A DNA stretch of 64,000 nucleotides from Seiridium cupressi. Its lineage: Eukaryota > Ascomycota > Sordariomycetes > Amphisphaeriales > Sporocadaceae. The stretch's first letter is position 1; every line of letters begins with the position of its first letter. The stretch lies in assembly GCA_036674765.1 (NCBI GenBank), contig JARVKI010000004.1, forward strand, positions 248,001 to 312,000, written 5' to 3'. Below are positions 20,103 to 32,684 of the stretch, piece after piece. The notes under the pieces are model-generated. The model was not told where the DNA came from and searched no databases. It saw only the letters and a list, made by a program, of their open reading frames with translations. The position numbers were made by a program, and so were the translations under genes.

Positions 20103-21618
20103 ATGTCTCGCATACCAGCTCCTACTCTTTCCCATAGGTTGTTCTTTGCATCACGGTCGCGAGTCTTCCTGTGCCTTTTGACCGCTGCGCTCATTTGGCT
20201 GTTCTCAACTCAACTACTCACTTTACGCGGTTCCTACGTTCCCGCACAGCTGATCTCAACTCCACCCGCAGACGTTGAGCATTCTCAACAGCCAACACTA
20301 CCCACTTCTAGTCAGAATGCGCCGCTACAAACCCCGGAACTTACCCATGAATCAGCTCGGCTGCCATGCGAGTCCCTCCAGGGCTTGGAGGACGTCTTTT
20401 TGATTGTGAGAACCGGCGCTAGCGAGGCTTTAGAGAAACTTCCTGTGCACTTCAACACCACGTTGCGCTGCCTACCACAAAATTCCTACGGAATATGGTC
20501 CGACCTCGAGGAGACTATCGATTGTCATTATGTCGGAAACGCATTGGACGAGCTCAGTAGTAGTACCATTAATGAGCATCCTGACTTCGGTTATTACCGG
20601 CGCTTGCAGGAGAACGGACGGGCAGGATTCTCAGTTGAGGAGATGACAAGATGGGCATCTGCTCCGAACTCAGCGAGCGGGCGCAATACTCTTGGCTGGA
20701 AGCTAGACAAGTGGAAATTCTTACCTCTGGCGAAGAAAGCTTATCGCCAGCGGCCCGATGCTAAATGGTTCATCTTCACCGAATGCGATGGATACATCAA
20801 CTGGACGTCATTGTTATCCTGGCTATCTCATCATGATCCTTCGACACCCTATGTAGGCCAGTTGATGGTCATCGGGGATGTTGTGTTTGCTTATGGTGGT
20901 GCCAGTTTTGTCGTCTCGAACAACGCCATGAAGGCTGTTACTGAACATTACACGGCCGATGCTGAGAAGTACGAGGATTTTACCGGCCACCACTGGGCAG
21001 GTGATTGTGTACTTGGCAAAGCTTTGAAAGATATCGAGATCGATTTCACTCAGGCATGGCCAACGTTCCTTGGCGACAGCCCCTTCGACGTAAACTACAA
21101 TTCGTCCGTTTCAGGCCCAGATCGGCATTTATGGTGCTACTATGCTATGACTTGGCATCACCTGTCTCCCTTCGGAATGCGCGAGTTCTCTGCATTTGAG
21201 GAGGATTGGAATTCCAAGGTAATTCCCTGTTCCCTCAGCACTGACAAGCGTGGTCCGCCTAACACATCATTGATAGCATTCGACATTATTACGCCACGCA
21301 GATGTTTTTCGCTATTACATCATGCCGAAGCTTAGTTCGCAAGTGGAAAGCTGGGATAACCTATCTTCTGATGAGGAATCGTCGGACTCATTGGGAGACT
21401 GCCATAGCATATGTCAGAGCCGACTTACTTGCGCTCAGTTTTCTTTCCAGTACCATACACAAACATGTAAAACATCAACTGTTATAAGATTGGGACGTGG
21501 GCAACATAGCGCCACACAAGAAGAGAGAATAACCTCTGGATGGATAATGGACCGAGTGGAAGCCTTTGTGACGGAGATGGAAGCATCATGTCAAGGCGAT
21601 GGTTGGTTAGTATCGTAA
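20103..21618 (+). CDS. Fringe-like glycosyltransferase (GT31-type) with PAN-like C-terminus, 485 aa
   Basis: Exons are 20103-21218 and 21277-21618, joined in phase 0. The start is the ATG at 20103; the frame stays open upstream but with no ATG. A short cytosolic N-terminus is followed by one helix (VFLCLLTAALIWLFSTQLL), giving a type II Golgi topology. The lumenal part has LEDVFLIVRTGASEA, then LGWKLDKWKFLPLAKKAYRQ and WFIFTECDGYINW, which holds the acidic metal-binding motif in the place of DxD, and later GGASFVVSNNAM and a HHWAGDCVLG segment. These fit fungal GT31 proteins. The C-terminal exon has CHSICQSRLTCAQFSF and a further Cys, the cysteine spacing of a PAN/apple module. It probably adds a sugar to glycoproteins or glycolipids; donor and acceptor are unknown. 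Confidence 0.85.
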
Positions 21619-22222
21619 TTAAACGAGTAATGTATTACGACGAGGGATAATAAAAAGATAATAGAATTTAAACACTCATATCAAGATTTGTAAAGTTTTT
21701 GAAGCCTGTTATTTATTTCTTTTTATCTGGTATATCTTGGCATACTAAATCAATACTCGTGAGATTAGTGTATTTCGCCTCGCTGTAAACTGTAGCTGAC
21801 AATAAGAAGTATGGTATCGTGTTCGTGAGAATCAATATAGGACCGGCCCTTGCCAAAGTGATCTCACCAATACACGTGGCTGTACCAATTTAAACGGCAC
21901 TCTTAGTTGAAATATTCCCGCAGAATTGCTTGTTATTGCGGAATTCACATTTGTCGTTTTGAAGGACCTCCAGCTAGAAAATGCCCGACCGAGACGCCCC
22001 GAAACTGCAGGGTAGCGGGCTGACAGCAGCTGCCCAAGCCACCAGGTTTCATCAGCATGCCGCTTTCAGCTGTGTCGAACCTCAAACGATTCAAGTTTTT
22101 CTGCCACAAATTCGTGGATCAAGGGCCCAGATGCTACTCACTGTGTTTGATCGTACGCAAAATCGATACTGAAGCTCTGCTTATCGCTTCACAAGTGGTA
22201 CGTGTTATTCCAACCTTCCCAA
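21619..22222. other. Intergenic region
   Basis: AT-rich 3' flank of the glycosyltransferase, then the leader of the YdcF-like gene. A 63-codon ORF at 21981-22172 has no recognisable content. Confidence 0.45.
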
Positions 22223-22939
22223 ATGCCTGGTTCTGATCATACCTCAGCCACAGTAATGCCCGAAACCACACCGGATATACTATTTTCTAGCCCTTCAACG
22301 CAAGTTCAACAAGATAGCAGAATCGTATATGATTATCACCAGATGAAGACACCTCTCCGGCCAGTAGACGCCGTGTTCTGCTTGTGTAGTCTGGACATTC
22401 GGGTTGCCGATCGCGCTGCGCAACTGTTCCTCGATGGATACGGAAGTTATCTAATCTTCTCCGGTGGCTCTGGAATCTTGACACAAGATCGCTTCGATAA
22501 GCCAGAGGCGGAAGTGTTCGCTGAACGAGCCCACGCGATGGGCGTCTCTGCGGATAGGATCATCGTGGAGCCCTTGTCAACCAACACGGGCGAAAACGTC
22601 CGTTTCACGTGGAATCTTTTGAAGGAGAGGTCTTTATACCCAACCTCGTTTGTCTTGGTTCAGAAGCCATACATGGAGCGGCGGACTTATGCGACTTTCA
22701 AGAAGCAATGGCCGGAGAAAAACATCATGATTACTGTTACGTCACCCCAGCTTGATTGGCATGATTATCCCGACAACAGCAACCCCCGAGACCTAGTGAT
22801 AAACATCATGGTTGGTGATTTGTTCCGCATTCTAGAATACGAAAAGAAAGGCTTTCAAATACGCCAAGAGATTCCTCCTGAAGTCTGGGCAGCAGGTCAG
22901 CGCCTTGTTGCGGCCGGCTACGACAGGCATCTTCCCTAG
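22223..22939 (+). CDS. YdcF/SanA-type DUF218 protein, 238 aa, intronless
   Basis: The protein shows DUF218 features: PVDAVFCLCSLDIRVADRAAQLF at the start of the fold, LIFSGGSG in the second strand-loop, AEVFAERAHAMGVSADRIIVEPLSTNTGEN as the helix and N-T-x-E-N motif, and VLVQKPYMERRTYATFKKQWP. The family is best known from bacterial YdcF and SanA, where a Rossmann-like fold binds S-adenosylmethionine or acts in envelope functions. Fungal members exist without an assigned role. The ATG at 22223 gives a normal-length protein with a short disordered start. No signal peptide or membrane helix is seen, so it is probably cytosolic. Lack of introns and bacterial-type ancestry are compatible with old horizontal transfer, but that is inference. 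Confidence 0.88.
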   Translation: MPGSDHTSATVMPETTPDILFSSPSTQVQQDSRIVYDYHQMKTPLRPVDAVFCLCSLDIRVADRAAQLFLDGYGSYLIFSGGSGILTQDRFDKPEAEVFAERAHAMGVSADRIIVEPLSTNTGENVRFTWNLLKERSLYPTSFVLVQKPYMERRTYATFKKQWPEKNIMITVTSPQLDWHDYPDNSNPRDLVINIMVGDLFRILEYEKKGFQIRQEIPPEVWAAGQRLVAAGYDRHLP

Positions 22940-23332
22940 GAGCTTTGTATATACAGGCCATTTCACTGAACGCTTGCGCGCGGGGGTTTTGACTGTTTTC
23001 ACGTCATATCCTATTGATCAATTGATTCTATCATGGCTCGCGTGCAGAACCAGATCTGTTCCTTATATTGAGTTGATTTGACGGAAAGCTAGGTAATACA
23101 ACAACTTTACCCTTCCTAAGGCCCGCTATGGTTGTCACCAGGCGGCCGGCCAACAACAAGATCAGCATTAACCAGTAGTTTAGAGTAGTCTCGCAGAATC
23201 ATTGATGCGTTCTTATTGTAAGCCCAGCCACAATCATGATGTGTTCACGGGCGATCCATATAGAATTCATTTTAGGAGGCAAATATTGAATTTGCAGACT
23301 GTAGTCCTGCCAAGTTTCAGACATTAGCGACA
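22940..23332. other. Intergenic region
   Basis: About 390 bases between the YdcF-like gene and the hydrolase pseudogene. Nothing further is recognised. Confidence 0.45.
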
Positions 23333-24165
23333 ATGGACCAGGAGCAACAGAAGCCCGCGGTTCTCTTCGTCCACGGATCATGGCACCAGCCGTCGCATTT
23401 CACCCGTGTGCGCAAGGTCTTAGAAGATGCCGACTTCCCGACCTTATGTCTGCTCTAGCCAAGCATCGGCTCACTGCCTCCAATCGGACTTATAGACGAT
23501 GCTCGATGCATATAGGACGAGCTCAAAGGACTCAGAGGTTGAAAGCAAGGATGTGATAGTTGTTGCACACTCGTACGGCGGACTTATCACAACGCAGGCT
23601 GTTGACAAGGCATTCGGCAAGAAGTAAAGGGAGGAAAGAGGCCAGAAGGGCGGTGTGGTACAGCTGCTTTTCATGTGCGCTTTCATGCTAATTATCAATC
23701 AATATCAGTCTCGCCGATACATTCGACGGGAATCTGCCTCCTTGGATCGTGATGCAGGTAAGTCGAAGTCATAAGAAGTTCGTTCTGGAACATGTTGCTT
23801 AGGGCATTAGGACGATGGCATGTGCGAGCCGCAAAATCCTGGCGATGTGTTCTACCATGACCTTCAGAAGGCCAATAGGGAGGCAGCGATCCCTTCTGAG
23901 GAAGTCACCAACGATCACACAGTTTACGGCACTCACGCATCTCGCATACCTCTACCACCCGGTCACTTACCTGTATTGCACGGAAGACAAAGCACTGCCG
24001 CTCGCTGTTCAACGGATGATGGTAGACAGTGTTTTAAGACAGTATGGTCAGTATGGTGTAAAACTCAGAGAAGAAAGCTGCGGTGCATCTCATAGCCCAT
24101 TCTTGAGCATGCCGGATAAGGTGCTTGGAGTAGTTCAGCATGTCATTAGAAAAAGAGATGAATAG
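23333..24165 (+). pseudogene. Decayed alpha/beta hydrolase
   Basis: The ATG at 23333 opens a clear hydrolase N-terminus (PAVLFVHGSWHQPSHF), but TAG stops interrupt it after FPTLCLL and after DDARCI. The frame then shifts; the nucleophile elbow AHSYGG is present, followed by a TAA stop. Later pieces lie in two frames: NPGDVFYHDLQKANREAA, then a shift into YLYCTEDKALPLAVQRMM and ASHSPFLSMPDKV, which includes the catalytic-His region. At least three in-frame stops and two frameshifts make the gene dead. The stops fit CAG to TAG or CAA to TAA changes, that is C to T in a CpA context. Relatives are single-domain hydrolases of the EstC/AB_hydrolase_6 kind, usually 240-270 aa. Confidence 0.85.
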
Positions 24166-27100
24166 ACGCGTCACTTGAACTAGACGCCGAAGCTGGTGCG
24201 ACGCACGATTCCCAGTGGACCACGCTCTCGACATGATCGAAATCTAGCGTTCGACTATGTAGCTTATCACATGGTCTCAAGACAGTGTCGGACGATCCGA
24301 CCGGCTAGGATGCATGCAGCCATCGAACAAGCGTAATTAGCTATCCTACGAAATGGTGGTCGCGGACGAGACACGCCCTTGAAGCTCTTGGCTAGTTTTG
24401 ATAGTGGCATAGCTCCCCGGGCCTGGAAGGCTCGAGACGAGGTTGGCTAGATGCACGGCGATGCGTAGTAGCCTCTTGGCGGCTTCCCTCCGTCAGCCGT
24501 TTGCGACGTGATTCTAAGACTCAATACTCTCGGGGCTGAAAGGCTGATGGTTAGTCGTTCGAAGCGGGCAGATTGGCGAGTCAGATCTGCGTGGCAGCCA
24601 TCACATTAATCAAGGTAGGGCAGCCAGCTACCAGTCATTAATTAGGGGCAACCCTAATGTAGCATTGCACTATCCAGCGTGGGGGGTTTTGGCTGCCGAA
24701 GGAGAAGTCCACCGGTGAGTCTGCAGATGTTTCAACGTTTCACATAAAAAGAGGTGGGTTTAGGTGTCCCCAGGCTTTCGGGACTGGTCCGGGGCTTGAA
24801 ATGCACGCCAGAACCTTGATACGGCAATATAATCCGGCAACTATGTATGATAGCAACTCTAAACCAGCTGCCGCAGACTGAAGGAGATTCATCTCCGTCG
24901 GCTGGAACTTCAATGGCTTCCCCATGAGAGATCTGCATTGATCTGAAATGACCATGTCAAGGAATAGCATTGCTTGAAACCTGCTCTTCTCCTGCCCCAG
25001 AATTCCAGAACTAGGGCTGGCGTCATTGCGTGCTAACGGTACTGAATACGATACTCGAGAATCATTCGAGAATTTCTTCAGCGAACACGACAACACACGA
25101 TTGTCATTAGAAATCGGATTTGGAGGTCATGCTGGTTTTCAATAGTCTCTGATTTGCAGCGTTGCGCGGCAAGGTTTGGGCTGTACCGCGGGTGGATCAT
25201 CGCCTGGCACCCATTCTTCAGCGGTCCACAGTGAAGAGATCGTCCGGAATCGTCGGCGGTGCCCCTGCCCCAAGCACCACATAAGCCCCTGCAAGAATCA
25301 GGTACGGCAAGCAGAACCACGGATTGCCCTGTAGGCCAACTGAGCTGCGCAGGGGGTCTCCATGGCACGGCAATCCAATGGTTTCATTTTTTTTTTGTCG
25401 GCAAAGCGCAAAGGCTTATTGATCCTACGGCTTTGGTGGCATACGTACAATATCATTTTTCAACGCACTGCGATATGTTCCCGACGAGAGTCGCGCATAC
25501 AATGATGAGGTCTATTGAGCAAGTTTCGAGATGCTCGCCTGTTCTGCGACCAAACGATCACACCTAGCTCCGGTACGTGACTGGGATAGCAAGTGTCTTG
25601 CTGGCTTGTGGCAAAATTGGTTCGGATTACGTTGACACATATCTTCAATAGTCATAGGCGTCTGGCGCGAGGACAAATAAGTACCTGTCAAAACGTGGTC
25701 AATCGTGCGTTGCCAGGATGTTTTCGCCTCTGAGTGGAGAATCTCTGCAGACGGAAATTTCCTAGATCTTGCGGCTGACGGGCAGTGAAGATCCATGATG
25801 GACAAATCTCGACAAATCTCGCTGACGTGACGCACGCTCAATCGGCCAAGCTGCCGGTGAGTCTATACCTGTTTGTACTGGAGAGCTGGGAGCGCGGTGA
25901 TCATCTTGTGGCCCAAAATTCATTAAAACACCCAGGATCACAGCCGCGAATTGGCGGGGGAGACCAGGAAAACCCATGCCACAAATGGCCACAAATCCAC
26001 CTTGTTGATGAGCATGAGATTGTGCGGACGTCACCGCATCGAAATTCCATTTCAGATTTGGTCAGGGGCCTGCATCATTATTGTGGGAGAGCAATGCAGT
26101 GTTTAATGCGATACCATGGTTCGTGGAAATTCATGCGTTCAACAGTAGTGCTCGGCAGTTATTCGTGCTCCAGAGGGCTGCGTCGACGAACAAGTGATGC
26201 TTTGTCAATGGTTCATCTTGGTAAGTACCTATGGCTTCGCTTGTTATTTTTATCTTTTATCTGTAGCAAGACTTATGCCAGGTTTAGTAGGGCAGAGACT
26301 CAACCTTGGAAGGCTGAGAGCAGGGGCTGAGATCTTCGCTATCGTCGAGCCAAGTCAATCGCGCTTATCCACCAACAAGCTGGCTGGCCGCAAGAACTCG
26401 ACCACCCTGCCACTAAAAATGACGGCTGACCTGACTACTGTAAGGGGACTACACTAAGGCTGTGGGGGCATCTGAGGGCCCAGCATCAGGGCTGTAGGCC
26501 TCGGCTCTACGTCTAATGGCACCAGGCCAACGCCGCTGAAAGCCCATGAGGTACACAAAAAGCTGTCTCTTGATTTCCGAATCGGTAGATTGCACGACTT
26601 TGTCTCCACTGTAATCTGCAAATCGTGTCAGACTACTGGTTGAGACAAAGGTGCTCTCGGAGCTTGTACAACGACGCCGTCAACGACAAGCACCTCAACC
26701 GAGCTTTAGCGTTGGACTAGGTGCCAGACCCGTCCCTCATCCCACCCGCCCTCCCAAGCCGCAAGCCTGTTATCCATTGTCTCCATCGCATCGGCAGCGT
26801 TCCATAGGGTTGAGTTCATCCACTGACAATTCGACAAATCCACCGTATTCCCGTAAGGAGCCATAGCATTGCAAGGGATCAGAGCGCCATAATAAATGGC
26901 TAGCTCACAAAGCACTTATGGAACCCTTCTGTCAGGTGCAAATAACTACCGGCCTGCCGGCTGCTCACACTAGTGAGCACCTCATATCTGGCCGGCTATG
27001 ACTCGCAAAAAGACGAGCGCAGCCGAGACATCTAGCTCCAAGCTCGACGCTACAGCGAAGCAGGAGTCGTCCAAAACCTTAGTAGATGCAAGCCAAAAGG

Positions 27101-27922
27101 ATACATATGATTGGCAGTTGACCTCACGATTATCAGCCTTCTACATGACTATGATTAGGCTAATCAAGTTAGTCGTTGGGACACTGGATAAACTCCCCCG
27201 AGGATGCAGTCTCGTGCTGGTTGTCTGATTTCTGGGTTCCAGACTGGGTGGGAGCAGTATGTGTCGCACACCAGACTCAAAGGGGCAATGTGTCTTGCAC
27301 ATCTCACTTTTTTAGGCCCACGGACAATGTTGTCAGTGCTAAGGGCGTATGGAGCCGGCGGAGACCTACTACGTAGTATAGCCATAGTGGAGCGAATCAA
27401 AGGGCGGCGGTCTCGCCGCTAGGATGTCAAGACCCAGCAAGACTTACTTGGCTTAGGCCTGCTAGAGTTGTGTAGTCGCATGTATAGCGCGTAATACCAG
27501 CCGTTCGCTTTTGAGACCACGCCGCTGGGAACTGAGAAGACTCCAGACCCTTAGCTACCCGTTGAACGGCGGACGCGCCCTTCTAGAACCACAAGACTCG
27601 TACTTTGACACCTCAGGGGTTCCCTTCTTCCAGGGGTTTGGGATCAAAGAAAGTACCCACTGGACCGGGGCGGGTGAAGTCGATGCCGGAAGGGGTGTAA
27701 CGCTGTCAGACTGTTTTGCCTACATAATGAGAACCACCTTGTGGAGTTGAAAGTGTCACTCGCCTCTGGGATTCTCGCTCTTCGCATTTTCTTCAGACCA
27801 ACGCCGCTCCTTTCTTCCACAGTCTGGTACCCCTCGGCGCACTTTTAGTTTGGTCATCACGTTCCGTCCATTCGGGACGCTGTGGTTTAGAGTGCGTTTT
27901 GTTCTGTCATCAATTCATCAAG
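24166..27922. other. Gene-poor 3.7-kb region
   Basis: No recognisable gene. ORFs of up to 181 codons (for example 25785-26330 plus and 24740-25096 minus) overlap on both strands without domain-like content or coherent splice structure. A 76-codon ORF at 26998-27228 begins with a Lys/Ser/Thr-rich run but then turns random. The region may be old decayed sequence. The last 200 bases should hold the promoter of the rhodopsin-like gene. Confidence 0.4.
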
Positions 27923-29570
27923 ATGGCCATCTTTGGGGTATGTCTCTGATACCGAACAATATTGCATGCGACCTCTTTGCTGACAAGGACTCCAGGATGA
28001 TGCTCCTCATGTTACGGGGACGGTCATCACGGTCATGCTATTGGCCTATTTGACATTTGGCTTGAGGGTGTATACCCGTATCACAAGAGGAAGCTGGGGG
28101 ATTGAGGACTGGTTGATGACCGTGGCAGTGGTAAGTTTACCATGGTCATTAACTGCAGGCAGTTCTTGCTAATCTCATGGTACCAGTTCCCTCTCACTGT
28201 ACTATCGATAGCGTGCATCGTTGCTTCGTTCAACGGCATCGGAATTCACCAATGGAGACTGGAGCTTCCTGAAAACGTGCATTATCAGGTCGATGGTTTA
28301 TTCGTAAGGATTTATGGTATTGTGCGGTCGTAACCTCACTAACGACTATAGTGGTTTTTTCTATTCGAGGTCTTTTACTGCGTAGCGATCATTCCTATCA
28401 AGCTCAGCATCTCCTTTATGCTAGTACGTATCGCCGAAAACAGAGATTGGTTCATCTACTGCCAATATACGATTATGGCCATGTTCACGATCATGAATTT
28501 GATTGCGGCATTCTACATCATCTTTCAATGCAGTCCGGTTTCCGCTGCTTGGACCAACGAAGGCAATTGTCAACCGGCCTATATTCTGGCTGATATTTAC
28601 TATGCTACTACGGCAATCAATGTAAGCAAACCCTACAAGTTGTTCCATTCCTTGGAGTATCTTTGGTAGACACGGAAGGTCCGGTGTGTTCGGTCTCGAT
28701 GCGACGTTGGCACGAGGGCAGACCTCGGAAACGATGTCGAAAGCACTAGGAGGCATGCTACAGGTGCGAATATAACAGAGAGCTAACGGCTTCGGCAGAT
28801 CTTCACTGATTGGGCAACGGCACTAATGTAAGTCAAGACTGCAATACTACTGTATCATATGCTAAAGAGATGCCCAAGGCCAATTCCTCTACTGTGGAAT
28901 GTGAAGATGAACACGAATGCGAAGATCTCAGTAGCAACGATCCTAGGGTTGGGAATCTTGTACGTTCAATCCCTGGACCCATATGCTACTCCTTTTGTCT
29001 TCATTACTGACATTACCTAGTGCCTCGATAAGCGCTTGTATTCGTCTCAAATATACGGTGAATTTGACTTCGGCAGAGGAGTATATGTGTAAGTTGGCCG
29101 GTTCCTTAGTTTGCACATCGTACTTTGGTCACGCATGCTAATATGTAGTGTCAGACGGTCTGTCAAATATTGTCCTCTGGGGTTATGCCGAGAACGGTAT
29201 TGGAATGTTCGTCGGAAACCTTTCGACATTGCGACCTCTGTTCCGTCGGTTACTTGGCCTAGGGTCTTCCCATGCCACAGCACCCAGCGGTATGACTCCG
29301 AACGGGCTACCGAGCAAGGCCACGCATCCCTACAGATCATTCGATCCCGGCTATGAACTGCAATCCGTCAAGGAGAAGCCTTCTGGTTCCATGACTACTT
29401 CGACCCAGATCATGGGAGGCGACCGCAGCAGTCTCTCGAGCGACGGCGAAAGCCAGAAGAACATCGTCGATGGGCCGAACCGAGGCACATCTCGAGCAGC
29501 ATCTACACCATACGCACCTGGCGGTATTGTCGTCAGTCGGCAGATCGATGTCAGCAGTCATCAGCATTAG
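27923..29570 (+). CDS. Fungal rhodopsin-like seven-helix integral membrane protein, eight exons, 378 aa
   Basis: Exons are 27923-27937, 27996-28130, 28187-28303, 28352-28621, 28799-28827, 28879-28959, 29021-29088 and 29149-29570; all joints are GT-AG and keep the frame. The protein has the fungal rhodopsin (SAT4/PTH11-related) pattern: GLRVYTRITRGSWGIEDWLM between the first helices, FYCVAIIPIKLSISFML, CSPVSAAWT, IFTDWATALMPIPLLWNVKM, then ISACIRLKYTVNLTSAEEYM and the last helix before a Ser/Thr-rich cytosolic tail of about 120 residues. No CFEM domain precedes it. Relatives are plasma-membrane proteins, a few acting as G-protein-coupled receptors in surface or nutrient sensing (PTH11), but most are unassigned. 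The first exon codes only five residues. Confidence 0.92.
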
Positions 29571-30806
29571 AAGTTTGATGTACATGATGAGAAATGAGGA
29601 TATCACAAGCTGTATAATAATACCGGAGACTCGGATCAGAGATCCATTCACCTGAAGGTGTGCGGCAACAGGAAGAACAGGACGCATTATTCATATTTTC
29701 TATCGGGGCAAGGTGGCCAATAATACCCAAGCTTAACAATTCGGCTTAACATTCGAAGCAGATCTACCAGAAAGAGAACAGAATCATACTCCAATGCGCA
29801 TCAAACTGATTTGATGCCGTGTATTTCAGGGCTACGCCGAGGTCTTTACATGGCCCGAGAGCAATCGACGCAGGTAAAGAATTGATGCCCGATCCAGCGT
29901 ATCTTATCGTCCGCCCGTTTTCAACTTCAAACAATCTTTGTATCTTCCAACCTGGCCCTTTACCCACTCAGTATGATGGTTGTGATGGTTAAATGCTGCC
30001 ACTGCCGTCGGAATGATTATTGGGTTTATCGCAACCATATAGTCAAAACCGATGGGCTGAGAAACACGCTCTTTACCGCCAGAATTACCCACTCAGTTCG
30101 ATGTATAGGAGGACAAGACTTCAGCGGTTGGCTACGCCACGGTATTTTGCCATCTCAAGGCCGGATGCCATACTCTGTTCGAATAGTAGTGTTCTTTGCG
30201 CTCAATGAAGCTAGGCGCTCAGTCTGTAGCTCCGATTGGTCGCGCCAATGGATCTAGCCTGGGCTCGATGCGAATTTGGGGAGATGGGCCTCGCAGCATG
30301 TTATCAATTATCATTGTGGAAGTTGATGGTATAGGTATGAAAGATGATGCGGAACGCTGTTCTACTTGAGTGTCGATGTGGTCGAGTTCTTAGTGCTGGG
30401 GATGTCTTGACCGTTCGCAAGACGAGGGTATCCAACAAGAATGGAAACTGACTTGATAAACTTTGATAGTCCTCAAGGCTGTGGGATCAGTTGTATTTCC
30501 ACTTTATTCCGAAGTTGCCCTGGCTGGCTCGATTAGGTTATTTGAGGAAAGAGGCGATCAATGGCAAGCAGCACCGTTTTGTTGTTCGAAGGTTTGGTGG
30601 CTTATTCCGTTCCTGAATGTTATTCTAGCTTTCTCATTTGTGCGACGCTCGATGCTGCTGAATTCGGAGCGTGTTTACTATTACATGGTTTGCTAGCAGG
30701 ACGACGATTACTTGTATTCTGCATATTACCCGATACACCCCTTGAAACATACCTCCCCAGTGGACGATCGATTGGATTGTCGATGATAAAAACACATATT
30801 ATATAG

Positions 30807-30842
<36 letters not shown>

Positions 30843-32684
30843 TTGTATTCATCTATCTTAGCGTACTATAGATAGGCCTCGTTCTTATCCTCAATCGCCG
30901 TACGGGAAAACCCCTGCAGTCCGGCCCGGTCCCCACAGCGAGATGGAGTCGTTGGACAAGGGCTAGGAATTGCATACCATAACCTGCGGCTTGATGTACT
31001 CCGTCTAGTCTCATCAAGCTTTCGAGGACACCAGGAGAGCTAGTATATCTGGAAGGGTCTAAATAATCATTTCTCTGCCCCACGCTTCTCCTCGTAGTAA
31101 CACGTGGGGTGCTCATAAAGGAGCATCATGATTTTGTCAGATTTTACAACCTTATGATGCAGCGTACCGAACGTAATCGACTTGATGCCGAGTTTAAAAC
31201 GAGGTAGTACCCTCCCAGCCAAGATTCTCGGCAGTGTATTGTTTGCGAGAGTTTGGAGTAAGCTATGCAATGAGCATTCAAAAGGACTTGCAAGGGTCCC
31301 ATTAACAGGGGGCAACCAACAGCAGTGGCGGAGTGTAAAACCACTCAACGGGCCACCCCTGATGGGTTCGTGTGAAAGCAAATTGTTGAGCGGCCTAGGG
31401 AACGGGAAGGATGGTGCCGCAGCGATTTGATGGCCCAGAAACTTTACTGCCCAAAGAAAGCTGGCGATCTCTTGTTCTAGCCTATATTATCCTTTGATTG
31501 CTTGCCGATTAGCCTGCAGAGTTGATGAATACCACAGGGGAATATGATACGCGTCACAGTCTCCCTAGTCTCCAGAATTTACTGACAAAGCCACTAAGAG
31601 ACAAACACGGACTGACATCGCTGAGAGATGCACACGCCAGAGTAGGCTACCGAGCCGCATCCAAAGGGTCCAGCTGTGGGCGCACGGTAGAGTTTTACTT
31701 CTGCTAATTCGTTGTTGTTTCGGCAATTTGGCACATATATCAGCAATTCACTGGTTCTGAAATATTGGAGTTTAGTTGGTTCCTAAGTAAGAAGTAAGTT
31801 GTACTTCTACATCAAGTCCTAGTCATGAGGATTCCTGATGAAAGCCAGAGTACTGCGTATATATGGGAGAACTCTTTATTCCGACTGTAGAAACATCCAT
31901 ACCGGCTTTCATGTTTGTGTGGTGCCCAAGGTTACCGAAAAGCTTCGTTGAATCTAACCATTTGATAATTTGCTCAGATATTGAGTAGTATGATAAGAGC
32001 ATCAATTGTTGGAGAGCGTAGCGACTGTCATTGTCAAGACATGAGCCACCACAAACGTGCTCACAGAAAATCAATAAACAGGAAAAGTCTTATCCCATAG
32101 AACTGTTTATTGAGATTCGAAACTACCAAGAGGTCGTGAACACAAGCATCGTTGCATGCGGTAAGGCATCAAGATGAGTCTATGCTGCTGGTAGCTCAGA
32201 ATTTCCCGCAGCATAGGAGACTATCAAAAGCCGTCATTCAGCAGGAGCATGCTCTTAATGGGATGAGACTTTACGTTCTGGTGGCGTAGACCACGTTAGA
32301 GACTGGTTGGATCTGGTGGTTCAACATTATAATATAGGACGAATTTGGAAAAGTCATATAGCATTTCCCGAGCGACATCCCACCAAGCTCATTCCAAATT
32401 TCCTGGGCAAACAGCACGGCTAATATTTCAAGAAGAAGGAGAAAATACGAACATTGCGATAAGTCAATGGTACTAGCCTCTTGTTATCAAAATCATCGAA
32501 CGACTCGCAGTGAGCGACTGTGGTAAGAAATGACACTGGTACCCGTGGAAGTGCAGTACGTACAAGACTCTTCGGTAGACATCCTCAAGCAATGCCACAA
32601 CCTGCGCAAATGAGGGATTTCATTGAGTCCTCATGAAGCTACTAATAACGTACAGAAACTTTCTCGCCTTCATGACCGCAATAT
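29571..32684. other. Gene-poor 3.1-kb region
   Basis: No recognisable coding sequence. Short ORFs with scattered hydrophobic stretches (for example 30463-30696) have no family resemblance. An AT dinucleotide repeat lies inside and is listed separately. The right end holds the 3' flank of the oxygenase gene. Confidence 0.4.
30803..30842. repeat. (AT)n then (GT)n microsatellite
   Basis: An uninterrupted run of alternating A and T of about 27 bases passes directly into a short GT repeat. It is a simple-sequence repeat, probably length-variable between strains. No gene overlaps it. Confidence 0.9.

Noticed and set aside
25785..26330. 181-codon plus-strand ORF
   Set aside because: Composition is random, a minus-strand ORF overlaps it, and no motif or splice structure supports it.
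24166..27922. Degenerate transposon or giant mobile element
   Set aside because: No transposase, integrase or reverse transcriptase motif and no terminal repeats could be recognised in this gene-poor stretch.
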